5,764 bases of DNA from positions 1-5,764 of the forward strand of contig VAZS01000334.1 in the NCBI GenBank assembly GCA_005884855.1, written 5' to 3'. Numbering within the stretch: position 1 is the stretch's first letter; each line of letters opens with the position of its first letter. This document shows, piece by piece, positions 4,722 through 5,764 of the stretch. The stretch is from Alphaproteobacteria bacterium (GTDB taxonomy: Bacteria; Pseudomonadota; Alphaproteobacteria; Rhizobiales; Xanthobacteraceae). The translations under genes and the position numbers were made by a program. A model generated the notes under the pieces. That model was not told the DNA's origin. It saw only the letters and a program-made list of their open reading frames with translations, and made no database searches.

Positions 4722-5764
4722 GGCTCTTGAGATCTTTCATCTCGATGCCCTCAACGGAGCGCGCCAACAGCTTGACGTTTCCGACTTCGCGGACGCCCAA
4801 ATCTGCGGCCGAATTATTGGACGCTGACGCCCCGCCGCCCAGCGCCAGCTTCTTGCGCGCCTCCGACAATTCGCGCTCCAGCTTCTTCCGTTCTTCCATC
4901 AGGGAAGCGATGCGCGTTGGCACCTCCTCGAGCGAGGTGCGCAGTTCCATGGCCGCGGTCCTGGCCAACGCCATTGTCTCGTTGGCGTGTTTGCGGGCGT
5001 GGTGGCCGGTTAGCGCCTCGATACGGCGAACACCTGAGGCAACCGCGCTTTCGCCGGTGACCGAGATCAGGCCGATATCGCCGGTCCTGCGCACATGGGT
5101 GCCGCCGCACAATTCCACCGACCAGCCGAGCGCGTTGCTGCCGTGCTCGCGCGCCGTCTTGCCCATCGAAACCACGCGGACCTCTTCGCCGTATTTTTCG
5201 CCGAACAGAGCGCGCGCGCCAGCCTCACGGGCCTCCTCCACCCCCATCAACCGTGTCGTGACTTCGTCATTTTCCAGGACCACGTCGTTGGCGATATCCT
5301 CGATGCGGCTCATTTCGTCCGGCGTGATCGGCTTCGGATGCACGAAGTCGAAGCGCAGCCGATCCGGCGCCACGAGTGAGCCGCGCTGCGCGATATGATC
5401 GCCGAGCACCTGCCGCAATGCCTCATGTAACAAATGGGTCGCGGAGTGATTGGCGCGAATCGAGGACCGCCTGGTGTGATCGACCGCTAACAACAACGCG
5501 GTGCCCGGCTTGAGAGTACCCTGCTCCACCGTGCCGAGATGCACAAAGAGATCGCCGGCCTTTTTCTGAGTGTCGGTGACACGAAACCGCGCGCCCTCGC
5601 CAGTCATCAAGCCGGTGTCGCCGACCTGGCCTCCCGACTCGGCATAAAATGGCGTCTGGTTGAGAACGATGGCGCCGGACTCGCCGGCCTTCAGGCTTCC
5701 GACCTCGTTACCGTCTTTGACCAGCGCGGCGACGACGCCTTCGGCGGTCTCGGTCTCGTAGCCA
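4699..5764 (-). CDS. alaS: Alanyl-tRNA synthetase, editing domain and truncated C-Ala domain (5' partial, frameshifted)
   Basis: AlaRS charges tRNA-Ala and hydrolyses mischarged Ser- or Gly-tRNA-Ala in the cytoplasm. The minus strand is open from the right edge; 354 codons of the 3' part are visible, and the catalytic and tRNA-recognition domains lie outside. The beta-barrel of the editing region is recognisable from [11 protein letters not shown] and [18 protein letters not shown]. The editing centre is intact: NHSATHLLH with zinc ligands His at 5448-5446 and 5436-5434, then CGGTH with Cys at 5109-5107 and His at 5097-5095. A charged coiled coil follows ([22 protein letters not shown]) and then [20 protein letters not shown]. 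At this point about 50-55 residues of the C-Ala (DHHA1) domain are absent compared with E. coli AlaRS. The reading frame then shifts, adding QGRWRTA before a TGA. If real, the protein keeps charging and editing domains but loses most of C-Ala, which helps tRNA binding and oligomerisation. alaS is normally essential, so an error in the sequence or another alaS copy must be considered. Confidence 0.9.
   Translation of the reverse strand, partial: GYETETAEGVVAALVKDGNEVGSLKAGESGAIVLNQTPFYAESGGQVGDTGLMTGEGARFRVTDTQKKAGDLFVHLGTVEQGTLKPGTALLLAVDHTRRSSIRANHSATHLLHEALRQVLGDHIAQRGSLVAPDRLRFDFVHPKPITPDEMSRIEDIANDVVLENDEVTTRLMGVEEAREAGARALFGEKYGEEVRVVSMGKTAREHGSNALGWSVELCGGTHVRRTGDIGLISVTGESAVASGVRRIEALTGHHARKHANETMALARTAAMELRTSLEEVPTRIASLMEERKKLERELSEARKKLALGGGASASNNSAADLGVREVGNVKLLARSVEGIEMKDLKSQGRWRTA

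Noticed and set aside
4727..5398. A 223-codon plus-strand open frame over alaS
   Set aside because: It is antisense to conserved AlaRS motifs and has Ser/Arg-rich shadow composition.

Overview
The window looks like chromosomal DNA of an alphaproteobacterium, most likely of the Bradyrhizobium/Rhodopseudomonas group. The reasons are the eukaryote-like NADP isocitrate dehydrogenase, the MloK1-like cyclic-nucleotide-gated channel, a class III cyclase of the type expanded in rhizobia, GTG and TTG starts, and high G+C in the core genes. This rests on recognising protein families by eye; no search was run.

Layout. At the left edge is the 3' end of icd (1-234, +). It converges on a complete cysteine synthase gene (276-1322, -), whose start is fixed by a strong ribosome binding site. 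A 237-bp divergent gap separates cysK from a class III nucleotide cyclase (1560-2171, +). The cyclase domain keeps all six expected catalytic residues, but most of the protein that normally follows it is gone. A recognisable family C-terminus survives out of frame at 2095-2214. The 252-bp gap that follows holds small hairpins and a TTAA-N7-TTAA element of the CtrA-box type. Next come two closely spaced small genes for exported or membrane-anchored proteins of unknown function (2467-2814 and 2834-3145, +). They converge on a six-transmembrane, cyclic-nucleotide-binding potassium channel (3225-4475, -). A 141-bp gap with a strong inverted repeat precedes alaS (-, running off the right edge), which carries a frame-shifting deletion near its 3' end.

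How the parts relate. icd and alaS are core metabolism and translation genes. The segment between them has an accessory character: small orphan proteins, a decayed signalling gene and lower G+C in the small genes. The cyclase is predicted to make cAMP and the channel is predicted to bind cAMP, so the two could act in one signalling path. They are not in one operon and nothing else links them.

The two strongest observations are the internal deletions. In alaS about 50-55 residues of the C-terminal C-Ala domain are missing and the last part of the gene is out of frame. In the cyclase the middle of the gene is missing and its last 39 codons are out of frame. Both could be real mutations or assembly errors, and the reads over 4722-4723 and about 2085-2100 would decide. 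I found no tRNA, rRNA, CRISPR array, insertion sequence or integrase.
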